64,000 bases of DNA from Amycolatopsis oliviviridis (GCF_014654365.1 NZ_BNAY01000017.1:52675-116674); one strand, 5' to 3'; positions 1-9,473 are shown, counted from the stretch's first letter. Numbers and translations: made by a program. Notes: generated by a model not told the origin, from the sequence alone.

Positions 1-3000
1 ACGGCGGGATCGGAGCTGCCGGGCCAAAATCCCAGGCGGATCCGTTCGGTACCGGTGCCGGGGTCGACCTCGAAACCGACAGCGTTCACCCCGTCGTCCG
101 GCAGCGCGGCCGTGTCCTGCGTCGTGCCGCGTTCGGGAAAAACGACCGGCCGTGTCTCGACCGGCGACCGACGAGAACCGCCGAAGCGAAAGAGCTGAGC
201 TTCGAAACCCTTCACCAAGCGCAGAAGCCGCCGGCGTTCGGCGGATGTGAGGAACTCCCCGGGATCGACCCGGATCACGGTTCCGAGCGCCCTGTTCCCT
301 GCCCCGGCTTCCCTGCCCAGCGAGTCCAGCTGCGCGAAAACGGACGACGTCTGCTGCATCGGCAAGCGGACGAACCGCGTGCCGCCGGCGTCCACCGCCT
401 GTCTCTCTCGTCCGTCCGTCGCGGCACCATTTCGATCCGCGGGGAGGGCCAGTGCCACCTCGACCCGGCCGTCCGGGGGTTCGAGCGTGGTGACGTCCAG
501 GCCGTCGATCAGCCGCCCGGAGCCGTCGTCCGGGGTCCGGAGCAGCCGCAGCTCGGCCAAAGCCTCCACCGTCTCGGCGAGCCGGGAAACCCGTAGCCGG
601 GCCCGCAGATCCGCGGTTGTCGCGATCCTGCCGAGCGCGAAGGACGAAGCGAAAGCCCCCGCCGGGGCGCCATCCAGTGAGCGCAGGTCCACGACGAGAA
701 GGTGGAAGGCGTTCGCAGCGTCTCCATGGTGTTCGGTGCCCAGGACGTCCAGGTGGTGTTCAACCACGTGGAGCTCCTCGAAGTAGCTGCGTAGCAGCGC
801 CTTCTTGTCCGACGGGAACCTGCCGCGGGCGGCGGCGAGGGCATCGTCGAACGCGCGTTCCCGCGTATCCCAGGCGGCCTCGGCGTCCCCCGGCCAGAAC
901 TGGACCCAGGACCGGCTCGAAGTGATCCCCGCCGCGGACCGGTGGACCACTTCGCCGGCCGTGGCCAGCACCGGCACCCCCACTCCGTCGGCCAGGCTCT
1001 GCGCCTGCTCCGGCCGCAGCCAGGACACCGCGACGCCGAGACGGCCGCGGACGATCCCGTCCGCGAGCGTCCCCGCCGTCTGCCCGAGCAGGCCCGCCAA
1101 GTCCCGCTCGGCCAGCCGAGCCACGAACTCCTCGAACGGCAGGCGGCCGTCGGCCAGGAGCAGTGAGTCATCCTTTGGCGCCCGCTCGGCGAGCACGAGG
1201 TGCGTGTCCCGCGGCGTCGAGAGCGCTTCGAGCAGTTCGAGCGTCCGGCCGAGCTCGGAGCCGGGGCCGGGGAATACCCGGACGTTGCCCCGTCCCACCG
1301 AGCCGTCCGACGCGTTCCGGACAAGGTCCTGCCCATCTTCGACCTTCGCGAAAAGGCGGAACAGCGGCTCTTGATCCTCCGGCGACAGGCGGAGTATTTC
1401 GAGCAGGTCGAGGAAACGCGCGGTCCTGGAAACCGTCGCGGGAGCGGCACCGGCGACGTACGCCCCGCGCTCGTCGCGCAGGAGGCGCTCGGCTGCCGGC
1501 CGCGCGTCCCAGGCGGCGTCGTAGAGGCTGGCGAAGAGATTCGTCAGGGCCGCGACGGCCGCCGGATCCCGGACCGGGTACGGCAACCGGAAGGTCACCG
1601 ACGGGGCGCCGGCGAAAGAGAGTCCTTCGAAAGCGATGAGGTCCCGCGGACTGGCGTTGTAACCACCGACTTCAGCGGTGCCGACCGTCGTGGGATACGG
1701 GTTCGGCAGGACGGCGCTCCGGTTCGCCGCCACGCCCGGCCCCGCAGCGGCGGCCACGAGTTCGAAGATGACCCCCTCGAAGATCTTGCCGAGCCACGCC
1801 AGGTCGAAGACCGCGCGATCGAACTCCGGTCTCATCGACGGTTCCACGACGACTTCGTTACCGAGGTGGATCGCGTCCACCGCGAGCGGCCCGGACATCA
1901 TGTCCGCGAAGGCCGTCCAGTCGTGGTCGCCGAACCAGCCGGAAGGCGAGCGGAAGGCCGATCCGCCCTCACCGGTCGCCCAGTCGCTGACCAGTACCGC
2001 CGGAATGTCGGGGTGAAGAGTGCGGCCCGAGACGGCGAACCCGCTGTACCCGGCAGCGACCTCGGCGAGAAGCTCGTCCGGCGGCGGCCACCGCCGCGAC
2101 GAGGTCTCCGCGTACCTCGTGATCTCCTCGTGCGCCCAGCTCCGCCAGCCGGACCGCAGTTCGTCGACCACCCGGCCCCACTGCCGCAGGTCGGAGCGAA
2201 GGACGGCGGTACGGTCGCCATCGGCGGACGCCGTCTGCCACGACTCGAGCCATCCGCCGATTTCGGCGACGACCCCGTGAACGTCCCCGTCGCGGTCGAC
2301 CAGGTGCCCCTCGCTGTCCCAGGTGTATCCGGGTGGTGTGACTCGCCGCAGCAGGCCCCGATCCGGCGGCAGGAGAAGCACGAGATCCTCCGCCTCCTCC
2401 GCGATGGCGCGTGCCTGCCGCACGACTTCGTCGGCATCCTGGGCCGCGCGCCCAGCGGCCACCGCGACAGGCACGAGTGTTTCGGCCTCCTGGACGTATC
2501 CCGTCCTGGGCAGCCAGGAAAGCAAGTACGGCGGCTCATCGGGGAAGTGCCGCACCCAGGACCTGCCGGACCATGTCCTGATGTCCACCGGACGGCCGAG
2601 CTCCACGCTCAGTGCCTGCGCGAACCTCGGCAGTCCGTCCGCGCCCAAACCGGACACTCGAAGGACCGGGCGCCGGTCGAAACCGGACGCGCGGAGCTGG
2701 GCGGCCACCGCGGCGACCTCCGAATCGGCCCGGAGGTACACCTGCACCCGGTCTGTCTCCGCGCGCACCACGGCCGGTTCCGCAACGGCGTCCGGATCGA
2801 GGCTCACCACCGCGTCCGGCGGCCGCTCCCCCGCGACGATCGTCCCGTCGGCCCGCACGTGCAGGCGCACCTCCAGCGCATACGGCACCACCCGCACGCC
2901 CGCCGCGTCCGGCCGCGCGTCCACGTACCGCTGCACCGACTCCACCACCGGATGCGTCAGATCGCACGCCACCAGCAGCAGCCGCGACATGCGCGACCAC

Positions 3001-3210
3001 GGCACCATCGACACCGGCAGCGCGTCCAGCGCCGCCGCCACCTCCGACCGGCCCGATGGCACCTCCAGCGCACCGGCACGATGCCGTCCCACCAGCACGA
3101 ACGTCCCCGGCTCGACATCCATTCGCCCCACCGCCGCGGCCACCGCGCCAGCCGCTTCCCGCGGTACGAAGGCCGCGCCGCCCACCAGCGCCCCGCGGGC
3201 AGGCAACGGA
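1..3210 (-). repeat. Module B of giant gene 1 (truncated by window edge)
   Basis: This is the second copy of the gene 1 module. It starts with VVVTPLPARGALVGGAAFV and carries the Cys domain with Cys codon 2964-2966 (residue 1997). It keeps the same order of segments as module A, including the RRLLRLVKGFEAQLFRFGG helix near 180-240. About 800 bases of the expected 4.05 kb fall beyond the left edge. Confidence 0.8.
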
Positions 3211-6200
3211 GTCACCACCACATCGCCGCGTGAAACCGTCGCTTCGCGGAATGGCAGTGAGACAGCGTGGAGTGGTGTGCCTTGGGAACCGGCAAGCAAC
3301 GCCGCGGTCAGTACCGTCTCGCCGGTCTCGCGCGATCGTCCGTCCGGGCCGAACTCGAGCCAGCCCCGGTCGGTCACGGCGGCCCCGTTCTCGACCCGGA
3401 CGTCGCCGCGGGTGGCTAGAACCGGTGTCCCGAGCAGCTCGGCCAGCGGACCGGCGACTCCTCTGGCCCCGCCCGGGACGACCAGTCCGAGCGGCGGCAC
3501 CCGATCGCCTGCCGACGCAGGCACTGACCAGCTCAGGGCGTCGGCCAGGTGCTCGGCGGTCAGCTCGTCCCCGTTCCAGGCCGACAAGCTCCCGCGGGCG
3601 GAACCGGGGGTGCCGATCACCAGATGCGCGCCGGGCTGGGCATCCAGCGAGTACACCCGTTCCAAGACCTGTCCGACGGATTCGCCCACGCCGGGGAAGA
3701 TCGCGACATTTTCGCGGCGGACCAGCCGGGACAAGCCGTGCGGATCGGTCCGGTCCCCACCGGCCCAGTCCGCGCTGTGCGCGTAGGTGACGACGATGAG
3801 TGTCTCGATCTTCTGGGAGACCTCGATCAGGTCGAACAGGTCCGCCAGGCCATCCACCGGGGAACCCGAACCGTCCGGATCGTTGACCAGACGGGGTTCT
3901 CGGATCAGGCCGTCCAGCACCCGGTCGATCAGCGGATCCTTCGCGGCCTGGATCAACGCCCTCGACAGCGCCGTTTGCGAGACGAGCACCGCCGGGTCGA
4001 AGCTGCTGCGCCAGAACCCCAGCCGGACGAGTTCGGTCCCGGCGGCGTGGTCGATCTCGAAGCCGACGGCGCCGGTGCCGTCGTCGGCGAGCGCCGCCGG
4101 CCCAGGGTCGAGGCCGCGTTCGGGCAGGACCACCGGCCGGACTTCGTGCAACGCCAGCTCGGCCCCGCCGAACCGGTAGAGGGTCGCCTCGAACGCCTTC
4201 ACCAGCCGCAGCAGCCGCCCTCGTTCAGTCCGCGTCAGCAGGCGCCCGGCGTCCACCCGGATCTGGGCACCGAGACCGCCGGCCGGCCACGCTCCGTCAT
4301 CGGCCGACCGTGCCAACTGATCCAGCTGCGTGAAGACCTCCTCCGTCGGCTGGAGCGGTGAACGCAGGAATCGGGTGCCCTCCGGTCCCGGCTCGTGTGT
4401 CCAGGCTCCGCCCACTACGTCGAGGACGTCGCCTCGGCCGGCCTGGCCGACGGCGTCATCGTGACCGTGGAATGCCAACCGCAGCTGCACGTTGCCCACC
4501 GGCGGCTCGACCGTGCTGGCCCGGAAATGCGGTACGAGGCGCGTGCCCCCGGCCGGAACCCCATGCCCTCGTTCGTACTCGAAGAGCTCGGACAGCGCTG
4601 CGTCCCGGAGCGTCCGCAGCTGGGTTCGCAGGTCCGCCGCCGCCGCCACGCTGTCGAGCGCGAACCGCGCGGGAACCTCTCCGGCGGCCACGGCGGAAAC
4701 CGCGTCCGCGCGATCGCGCAGGGCGCCTTGTCTCGTGAGCAGTGCGTCAAGATCCTCACCGGCCAGCGCAGCCAGATGCCGATCGGCCGACGCGAGGTTC
4801 GCGTGGAAGTCCTCCAGCAGGGCCGGGACGTCCGAGGGGAAGCGGCCGCGTGCCAAGGCCACCGCGTCGCCCAAATCCGTGGCGCGGGCGGTCCAGACCG
4901 CGGTGGGATCGTTCGGCCAGAACTGGGTCCAGTGCAGGTCCGATCGGATCCGGCCATCGGAATCACGGACGACCTGGCCCCCGGTGGCCAGCAGCGGCGT
5001 GCCCAGCACATCGGCGAGGCTCTGGGCCTGCCCGGCCGGGAAACGGGACACCGCGAGAGCGAGCCGCCCCCGGGCGATTCCGGCCGCGAGCGCTTCCGGA
5101 GTCTGCCCGAGCCGGTCCGCCGGCTCCCGGCCTGCCAAGATCCTCCGGAACTCTTCGAACGGCAACCGTCCGCCGTCGGGCCTGAGCAAGCCACCGGATG
5201 CCCGCTCGGCCACGACCAGCTGGACGCCCGGCGGGACCCGCACTGTTTCGAGCGACCGCAGGACCCCGCCGAAGTCCGCGCCGAGGCCGGGGAACACCCG
5301 GACGCTGCCTCGTCCGATAGACGGATCGGCGCCTTCCCATCGAGCGGTGTGTCCTTCCGGGACGTTCGCGAACAGGCGGAGCAGCCGCGCCTCGGCCGCC
5401 GGATCCGCCTGGAGGATCTCCAGCAGATCGTGGAACTGTGCGCCGCTCGACGCCCTCGCCGGATCGGCGGCCACCTGGTAGGCCGAGTCCTCGCCGAGAA
5501 CGCGGCGTTCGAGTACCACGCTCGGATTGAGCGCCCTGTCCAGGAGGCCCAGGTACAGGTCCGACAGCGCCACCAACGCGCCCGGGTCTCGGACGAGGTA
5601 GGGCAGCCGGAAAGAGACCGAATGCTCGTGGAGCGAGAAGAAGTTTCCGAACTCGATGTGATCGTGCGGACCGCCGTTGTACCCGCCGCTCTCGGTGACA
5701 CCCGGTGCCGAGGGGTAAGGATTCGGTACGGCCTCCGTCCGGAGCATCGGCGGGGTACGTCCGGCCGCGGCGACCGCGAGATCGAAGATCGGTCTCTCGA
5801 AGATCTTGCCCAGCCGCGCCAGCCGGTACGCGGCGTCCACCAAATACTCGGCGGTTCCCGGCCCTGCGGGTCCGAGGTCCACGTGCAGAGCGTCGACGCC
5901 GGGCGACCCGGCGATCGTGGCGGCGAACGCTCCCCACCCGTGCTGCTGGAACCAGGCCGGTGGTGACCGGAAGGCCGACCTGTCCGGGCTCGATCGCCAT
6001 CCCTGCGGCAGCGCGATCGTCCGGTCGTCACCGGGGATCCGCGCCCGCGCCGAAACGGCGAACCCGACGTAACCGTGCCCGGACCAAGCGTGGTGGTCGC
6101 CCGTCGAGCCAATCGGCAGCGGACCGATCTCGCCCGCGTAACGCCGGATCTCCTGGCGCTCCCAGTCACGCCGTTCCTCCCGCAGTTCGTCGATCGCCCT

Positions 6201-8954
6201 GCCCCATTGCCTCAGCCGCGTGAGAAAGTCGGCATTGCGGCCGGGGTCTACCGGAGCCTGCCGCCAGACATCCACCCGGTGCTCAGCCACATCGGCGAAT
6301 TTATCCAGCTCAAAGGTGTCACCGTCGGGACCGATCAGGTCACGATCGGCATCCCAGAGGTAGCCGTCCGGCGCGACCGTTTGCAGTACGGCGTTAGCCA
6401 TCGGCATTCGCTGGATGACGTCCAAGGTCTCCTGGATGAGCAGCCGTGCCTCGGCCTCCAGTTGATCGGCTTCGACCGAGGCGCGCTCGAAGTCCGCCTC
6501 CGCGGCCTCCGCGGCCTCCGCGTTCCGCCGGGCCGTCGCCTCGGCCTCGGCCGACCACGGCCGGGAATGCACCACCGGCTCCCGGCCGTCGGGAAAATGC
6601 CGGACCCAGGACCGGCCGGCGGTGGGCCGCCGGTCGACCGGACGTCCGAGCTCGGCACTGAGCTCCTGCGCGAACCCCGGCAACGACCGGAAATCCGGTC
6701 CCTCCAGCCGGAGGACCGGGCGTTGATCGACCCCCTCCACACGGAGCTGCCGGGCCACCGCCGAGACGTCCGCCCCGGTGGCCACCCGCACCAGCACCCG
6801 GTCCGTCTCCGCGCGCACCACAGCCGGTTCCGTGGAGGTGTCCGGATCGAGGCTCACCACCGCGTCCGCCGGACGCTCGCCCGGCACGATCGTCCCGTTG
6901 GCACGCACATGCAGGCGCACGTCCAGCGCATACGGCACCACCCGCACATCCCGCGCGTCCGGCCGCGCGTCCACTTGCCGCTGCACCGACTCCACCACCG
7001 GATGCGTCAAATCGCACGCCACCAGCAGCAATCGCGACATCCGCGACCACGGCACCAGCGTCGCCGGCAGCTCCGCCACCGCACCCGGACCCGCTTCTTC
7101 CGGCACTTCGAGCCTGCCGTCGCTATGGCGGCCCACGACCACGAACGTCCCCGGCTCGACGTCCATGCGCGCCACCGCGGCGGCGACCGGACCCGCGGCC
7201 TCACGCGGCACGAACGCCACGGCGCCCATCAGGTTGCCGTCGCCCGCCAGCGGGACCGTCACCACCGCCTTTCCGGACTCCGCCGCCTTGCCGGGGTGGC
7301 TGTCCGAAGGCGGCTCCGGGGTGGTCGCCTCGATCCGGGCTTCGGCCGTGGCGGGAGGCGTCGGCCTCGACTCCACGGCTCCGGCGGTCCGGTCGCCGGC
7401 CGCGGGGCGAGCCGCCTCGGAGGACGCCGGGGTGGTCCGATCGGACAGGGCGGACACTGTCGGGACCTCACCGCCGGGAGCCCTGCCCGCGGCGGCCATC
7501 GACCGCTCACCGCCGGTGCTCGGAGCGGCCGTGGACTGTCCGGCTGACGACGTGACCGGAGGGCGGGTGCCGCCGCCCGCGATTGCCGTGCTCCGAGCGG
7601 ACGCCTCACCACCGGGCCGGGTTTCGGTACCCGGTCGCACGGTTTCCGCGGCCGGCGCGGCGGCGACGCGCACCGAACCGTCCTGAATGGACGGTGCGGC
7701 GGCCGAAATCGGAACCGCCGCGACGGTGGGTTCGCCGGTGAAGAGCATGCCCAGCCCGCGCGAGCCCTCCCCGGCCGCGGCGACCGGGCCGCCATCCGCG
7801 ATCGTCGCGGGTGAATAGGCCGGTGGCGCGAACATCGAGTACGGGGGCGGTGTGGCTTCCTTCTCGTCGACGATCGCCGAGAGCTTTTCTTTGCTCTGCG
7901 CGGCAAGGAACTTCGCGATGTCGGTGCCGACGGACGTCTCGGTCCCGACGTCGGCGGGTTTCTCATCTGCATTGGGGATCCTGAACTCCGGCGCCTTCGA
8001 CAGCTCGAATCCCGGCGCCGAGTCATCCAGCGACGCGGCGTTCCCTCCTCGGCGACCCCCGCCGAACCCGCTGAGCGCCCCCAGCACCCCCAGCCACGGG
8101 CTGGTCCCCGGAGCGCCGGTCGCGAGGTTGATCAACGGCGCGGTCGCCAACGCCGCCAGCACCTGTGCCGATCCATAGGAGAAATGCCCGGACGCGCGCA
8201 GCACTCCCGGCAGGCCCTTCGGCACGGTCTGCGCCGTGCCCCGCAGCCAGATCGCGCCCGCGTGCACGATCCCCGCGAACGCGCCGCCCATCGCCCCACC
8301 CACGAACGACCCCAGCAGCGAGTGTCCGTCGAGGTCCGCACGGAGTCCTGCTGCCTGCTGGACCCCCTGGATCGTCAGATCGAGCCCACCGAACAACCCG
8401 CCGCCGATCGCCGCGAACTTCGCCGCCTGCTTACCGACTTCGGCCAGCCCGATTCCCGCTCCTCGCATCGTCAGGGAACCGAGCCGGGTCACCAGCGCAC
8501 GCCACAAGGCCGCCAGCGCGGCTCGGGCTCCCGCCAGCACCACGCTCACGAACAACGCCCCGAACACCGACACCAGCAGTTCGATCACGGAGGCCAGCGC
8601 CATGAGTGCGATGGCCACCATCATGACCTTGGACTTGACCACGTTGGCCGCGCTGTTCTTCGCCATCCGCTCCAGCTCGGCGGCAGACGTCCGCAGCTGG
8701 TCCGCGCCGGAGGCGGCATCTCCCTTCAGCCAGGACGAAAAGAACTCGCCCACCTCGGAGGCGAGTGCCTCGGCCACGCCCGCCCCGCCTGCCGCCACCG
8801 CCTGCTCGAACTCGTCCAGTGCCGTCCCGAACCGCTTCCAGGCATCACTGATCGCGTACAGGCCCTCGTCATTGCTTTCCGGCCAGGGCATCCCCAGCGT
8901 CACCTGGAAGAACTTCTGCAATTCCGGAGGCAGGTTCACCGCACCGCCGCTCAC
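1..8954 (-). CDS. Giant lonely-Cys-type modular protein 1 (3' end beyond window)
   Basis: One reading frame stays open from the GTG at 8954 to the left edge, at least 2984 codons, with no stop. A GGAGGAAGG ribosome site lies 10 nt upstream, and an in-frame TGA at 8961-8963 fixes the start region. The N-terminus (VNLPPELQKFFQVTLGMPWP) and hydrophobic stretch (about residues 105-160, reading SKVMMVAIALMALASV) are a divergent version of the WXG100/CpnT-like N-terminal region seen in the other three giant genes. A Gly-rich end (FGGGRRG, about residue 300) and an Ala/Pro linker follow. After that come two copies of a roughly 1350-residue module, each with a single-Cys domain (C647 and C1997, both in VACDLTHPVVESVQR). 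The role is unknown; a secreted or surface polymorphic-toxin-like protein is an inference. It is divergent from gene 2 across a 638-bp spacer. Confidence 0.85.
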   Translation of the reverse strand, partial: MSGGAVNLPPELQKFFQVTLGMPWPESNDEGLYAISDAWKRFGTALDEFEQAVAAGGAGVAEALASEVGEFFSSWLKGDAASGADQLRTSAAELERMAKNSAANVVKSKVMMVAIALMALASVIELLVSVFGALFVSVVLAGARAALAALWRALVTRLGSLTMRGAGIGLAEVGKQAAKFAAIGGGLFGGLDLTIQGVQQAAGLRADLDGHSLLGSFVGGAMGGAFAGIVHAGAIWLRGTAQTVPKGLPGVLRASGHFSYGSAQVLAALATAPLINLATGAPGTSPWLGVLGALSGFGGGRRGGNAASLDDSAPGFELSKAPEFRIPNADEKPADVGTETSVGTDIAKFLAAQSKEKLSAIVDEKEATPPPYSMFAPPAYSPATIADGGPVAAAGEGSRGLGMLFTGEPTVAAVPISAAAPSIQDGSVRVAAAPAAETVRPGTETRPGGEASARSTAIAGGGTRPPVTSSAGQSTAAPSTGGERSMAAAGRAPGGEVPTVSALSDRTTPASSEAARPAAGDRTAGAVESRPTPPATAEARIEATTPEPPSDSHPGKAAESGKAVVTVPLAGDGNLMGAVAFVPREAAGPVAAAVARMDVEPGTFVVVGRHSDGRLEVPEEAGPGAVAELPATLVPWSRMSRLLLVACDLTHPVVESVQRQVDARPDARDVRVVPYALDVRLHVRANGTIVPGERPADAVVSLDPDTSTEPAVVRAETDRVLVRVATGADVSAVARQLRVEGVDQRPVLRLEGPDFRSLPGFAQELSAELGRPVDRRPTAGRSWVRHFPDGREPVVHSRPWSAEAEATARRNAEAAEAAEADFERASVEADQLEAEARLLIQETLDVIQRMPMANAVLQTVAPDGYLWDADRDLIGPDGDTFELDKFADVAEHRVDVWRQAPVDPGRNADFLTRLRQWGRAIDELREERRDWERQEIRRYAGEIGPLPIGSTGDHHAWSGHGYVGFAVSARARIPGDDRTIALPQGWRSSPDRSAFRSPPAWFQQHGWGAFAATIAGSPGVDALHVDLGPAGPGTAEYLVDAAYRLARLGKIFERPIFDLAVAAAGRTPPMLRTEAVPNPYPSAPGVTESGGYNGGPHDHIEFGNFFSLHEHSVSFRLPYLVRDPGALVALSDLYLGLLDRALNPSVVLERRVLGEDSAYQVAADPARASSGAQFHDLLEILQADPAAEARLLRLFANVPEGHTARWEGADPSIGRGSVRVFPGLGADFGGVLRSLETVRVPPGVQLVVAERASGGLLRPDGGRLPFEEFRRILAGREPADRLGQTPEALAAGIARGRLALAVSRFPAGQAQSLADVLGTPLLATGGQVVRDSDGRIRSDLHWTQFWPNDPTAVWTARATDLGDAVALARGRFPSDVPALLEDFHANLASADRHLAALAGEDLDALLTRQGALRDRADAVSAVAAGEVPARFALDSVAAAADLRTQLRTLRDAALSELFEYERGHGVPAGGTRLVPHFRASTVEPPVGNVQLRLAFHGHDDAVGQAGRGDVLDVVGGAWTHEPGPEGTRFLRSPLQPTEEVFTQLDQLARSADDGAWPAGGLGAQIRVDAGRLLTRTERGRLLRLVKAFEATLYRFGGAELALHEVRPVVLPERGLDPGPAALADDGTGAVGFEIDHAAGTELVRLGFWRSSFDPAVLVSQTALSRALIQAAKDPLIDRVLDGLIREPRLVNDPDGSGSPVDGLADLFDLIEVSQKIETLIVVTYAHSADWAGGDRTDPHGLSRLVRRENVAIFPGVGESVGQVLERVYSLDAQPGAHLVIGTPGSARGSLSAWNGDELTAEHLADALSWSVPASAGDRVPPLGLVVPGGARGVAGPLAELLGTPVLATRGDVRVENGAAVTDRGWLEFGPDGRSRETGETVLTAALLAGSQGTPLHAVSLPFREATVSRGDVVVTPLPARGALVGGAAFVPREAAGAVAAAVGRMDVEPGTFVLVGRHRAGALEVPSGRSEVAAALDALPVSMVPWSRMSRLLLVACDLTHPVVESVQRYVDARPDAAGVRVVPYALEVRLHVRADGTIVAGERPPDAVVSLDPDAVAEPAVVRAETDRVQVYLRADSEVAAVAAQLRASGFDRRPVLRVSGLGADGLPRFAQALSVELGRPVDIRTWSGRSWVRHFPDEPPYLLSWLPRTGYVQEAETLVPVAVAAGRAAQDADEVVRQARAIAEEAEDLVLLLPPDRGLLRRVTPPGYTWDSEGHLVDRDGDVHGVVAEIGGWLESWQTASADGDRTAVLRSDLRQWGRVVDELRSGWRSWAHEEITRYAETSSRRWPPPDELLAEVAAGYSGFAVSGRTLHPDIPAVLVSDWATGEGGSAFRSPSGWFGDHDWTAFADMMSGPLAVDAIHLGNEVVVEPSMRPEFDRAVFDLAWLGKIFEGVIFELVAAAAGPGVAANRSAVLPNPYPTTVGTAEVGGYNASPRDLIAFEGLSFAGAPSVTFRLPYPVRDPAAVAALTNLFASLYDAAWDARPAAERLLRDERGAYVAGAAPATVSRTARFLDLLEILRLSPEDQEPLFRLFAKVEDGQDLVRNASDGSVGRGNVRVFPGPGSELGRTLELLEALSTPRDTHLVLAERAPKDDSLLLADGRLPFEEFVARLAERDLAGLLGQTAGTLADGIVRGRLGVAVSWLRPEQAQSLADGVGVPVLATAGEVVHRSAAGITSSRSWVQFWPGDAEAAWDTRERAFDDALAAARGRFPSDKKALLRSYFEELHVVEHHLDVLGTEHHGDAANAFHLLVVDLRSLDGAPAGAFASSFALGRIATTADLRARLRVSRLAETVEALAELRLLRTPDDGSGRLIDGLDVTTLEPPDGRVEVALALPADRNGAATDGRERQAVDAGGTRFVRLPMQQTSSVFAQLDSLGREAGAGNRALGTVIRVDPGEFLTSAERRRLLRLVKGFEAQLFRFGGSRRSPVETRPVVFPERGTTQDTAALPDDGVNAVGFEVDPGTGTERIRLGFWPGSSDPA
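3211..7260 (-). repeat. Module A of giant gene 1 (about 4.05 kb, complete copy)
   Basis: This is the first of two tandem modules. It opens with a lonely-Cys domain (TVPLAGDGNLMGAVAFVPRE at 7259 downward; Cys codon 7014-7016 in LLLVACDLTHPVVESV). It continues through RVVPYALDVRLHVRA, a charged Ala/Glu-rich helix near 6400-6560 and a segment containing YNGGPHDHIEF, then ends in an Arg-rich helix (GRLLRLVKAFEATLYRFGG) near 4200. The second copy's Cys codon is at 2964-2966, exactly 4050 bases away, and long stretches (for example 6790-6990 versus 2750-2950) are nearly identical in DNA. Confidence 0.85.
3780..4330 (-). other. Possible degenerate amidoligase-like domain in module A
   Basis: The encoded segment GGLGAQIRVDAGRLL, then RLLRLVKAFEATLYRFGG, then VGFEIDHAAGTELVRLGFW and SSFDPAVLVSQTALSRAL has the order of an amidoligase (COOH-NH2 ligase) C-terminal half. 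In that family a GxHVHV motif precedes a helix of the type RLLRLYARFE, followed by an EFR...DGSLDP strand. Here the two motif histidines appear replaced (AQIRV), so catalysis by the usual route is unlikely. This is pattern recognition only; another alpha/beta domain is possible. Confidence 0.3.
8048..8954 (-). other. WXG100/CpnT-like N-terminal region of giant gene 1
   Basis: This encodes about 300 residues: an acidic helical start containing PWPESNDEGLYAISDAW, a long hydrophobic helix pair, then small-residue glycine-rich segments such as GGAMGGAFAGIVHAGA, ending in ALSGFGGGRRG. The order matches the N-termini of genes 2, 3 and 4 but the sequence is clearly more diverged. In mycobacterial CpnT and related actinobacterial toxins a comparable N-terminal region serves export or membrane insertion; that role here is inferred. 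Confidence 0.6.
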
Positions 8955-9176
8955 CCACTCTCACCTTCCTCCGGCAGCGAACATGTCCTCACCTGAGCAT
9001 TTCCCCGAAATCGGGTGACGCTCGCCGGAAGACGGCCGCGCTCGCCATCGGTGGGAGGAACCCCCACCAGGCCCGGTGCCCGGGCCGTCTGAAAGGGCAG
9101 CGAGGATTGCCGAACACACCTGCCAGGTGTTGTGTCCGGTGGCCGCTGAGGGCGCGGAGTGTCGCTCAGGGTGAGA

Positions 9177-9221
9177 GGTGTGTGGATATAGGGACGTTGA
9201 ACGTCCCTATATCCACACACC
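9177..9221. repeat. Perfect palindrome, 22-bp arms with 1-nt centre
   Basis: Positions 9177-9198 are the exact reverse complement of 9200-9221, with a single G at 9199 between them. The core of each arm is GTGTGGATATAGGGACGTT. With almost no loop, a simple RNA-hairpin terminator is less natural than a protein-binding dyad or a dispersed palindromic element. It lies about 220 bp upstream of gene 1 and 370 bp upstream of gene 2. Confidence 0.9.
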
Positions 9222-9251
9222 CCTTCGCGATTGGTCCGGTCACGCGGGACT

Positions 9252-9290
9252 GTGTGGATTTCTGGTCATCCAACGCTCCGAAATTCACAC
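9252..9290. repeat. Imperfect inverted repeat related to the 9177 palindrome
   Basis: GTGTGGATTT at 9252-9261 pairs with AAATTCACAC at 9281-9290 with one mismatch, around a 19-nt centre. The outer GTGTGGAT sequence is shared with the perfect palindrome 50 bp upstream, suggesting two members of one element family. Confidence 0.6.
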
Positions 9291-9456
9291 GGTGGGTGCC
9301 CCAGGTCCGGCGTCGCGCAGAGCCACTGACCCGCCCACGAACACGCCCCTCTGCTTCACCCCTCAATAACCCTCATCGCCACTCACGACCCCAGGAGAAC
9401 CCTCAACGGAACGCCCGCCGGCGGTCCCGGACCGGGAGGGTGCTCACGGTCGGCCC

Positions 9457-9473
9457 GTGAGGTAATTCCCTCC
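9457..9473 (+). promoter_or_regulatory. Shared upstream motif copy 1 (gene 2)
   Basis: GTGAGGTAATTCCCTCC lies 119 bp before the GTG start at 9593. Nearly the same sequence occurs at 18747 before gene 3, and a looser copy at 58497 before gene 4. The inner 14 bases GAGGTAATTCCCTC form an almost perfect dyad (one mismatched pair), as expected of a binding site. The binding protein is unknown. Confidence 0.5.

Noticed and set aside
4415..6169. Long minus-strand open frame of 584 codons
   Set aside because: It is Arg/Ser-rich shadow coding in another frame of giant gene 1, whose own frame is open, has sensible composition and shows the repeated modules.
9107..9460. Small plus-strand frame (117 codons) in the divergent spacer
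   Set aside because: It runs straight through both inverted repeats, has no ribosome site and an implausible Arg/Pro composition.
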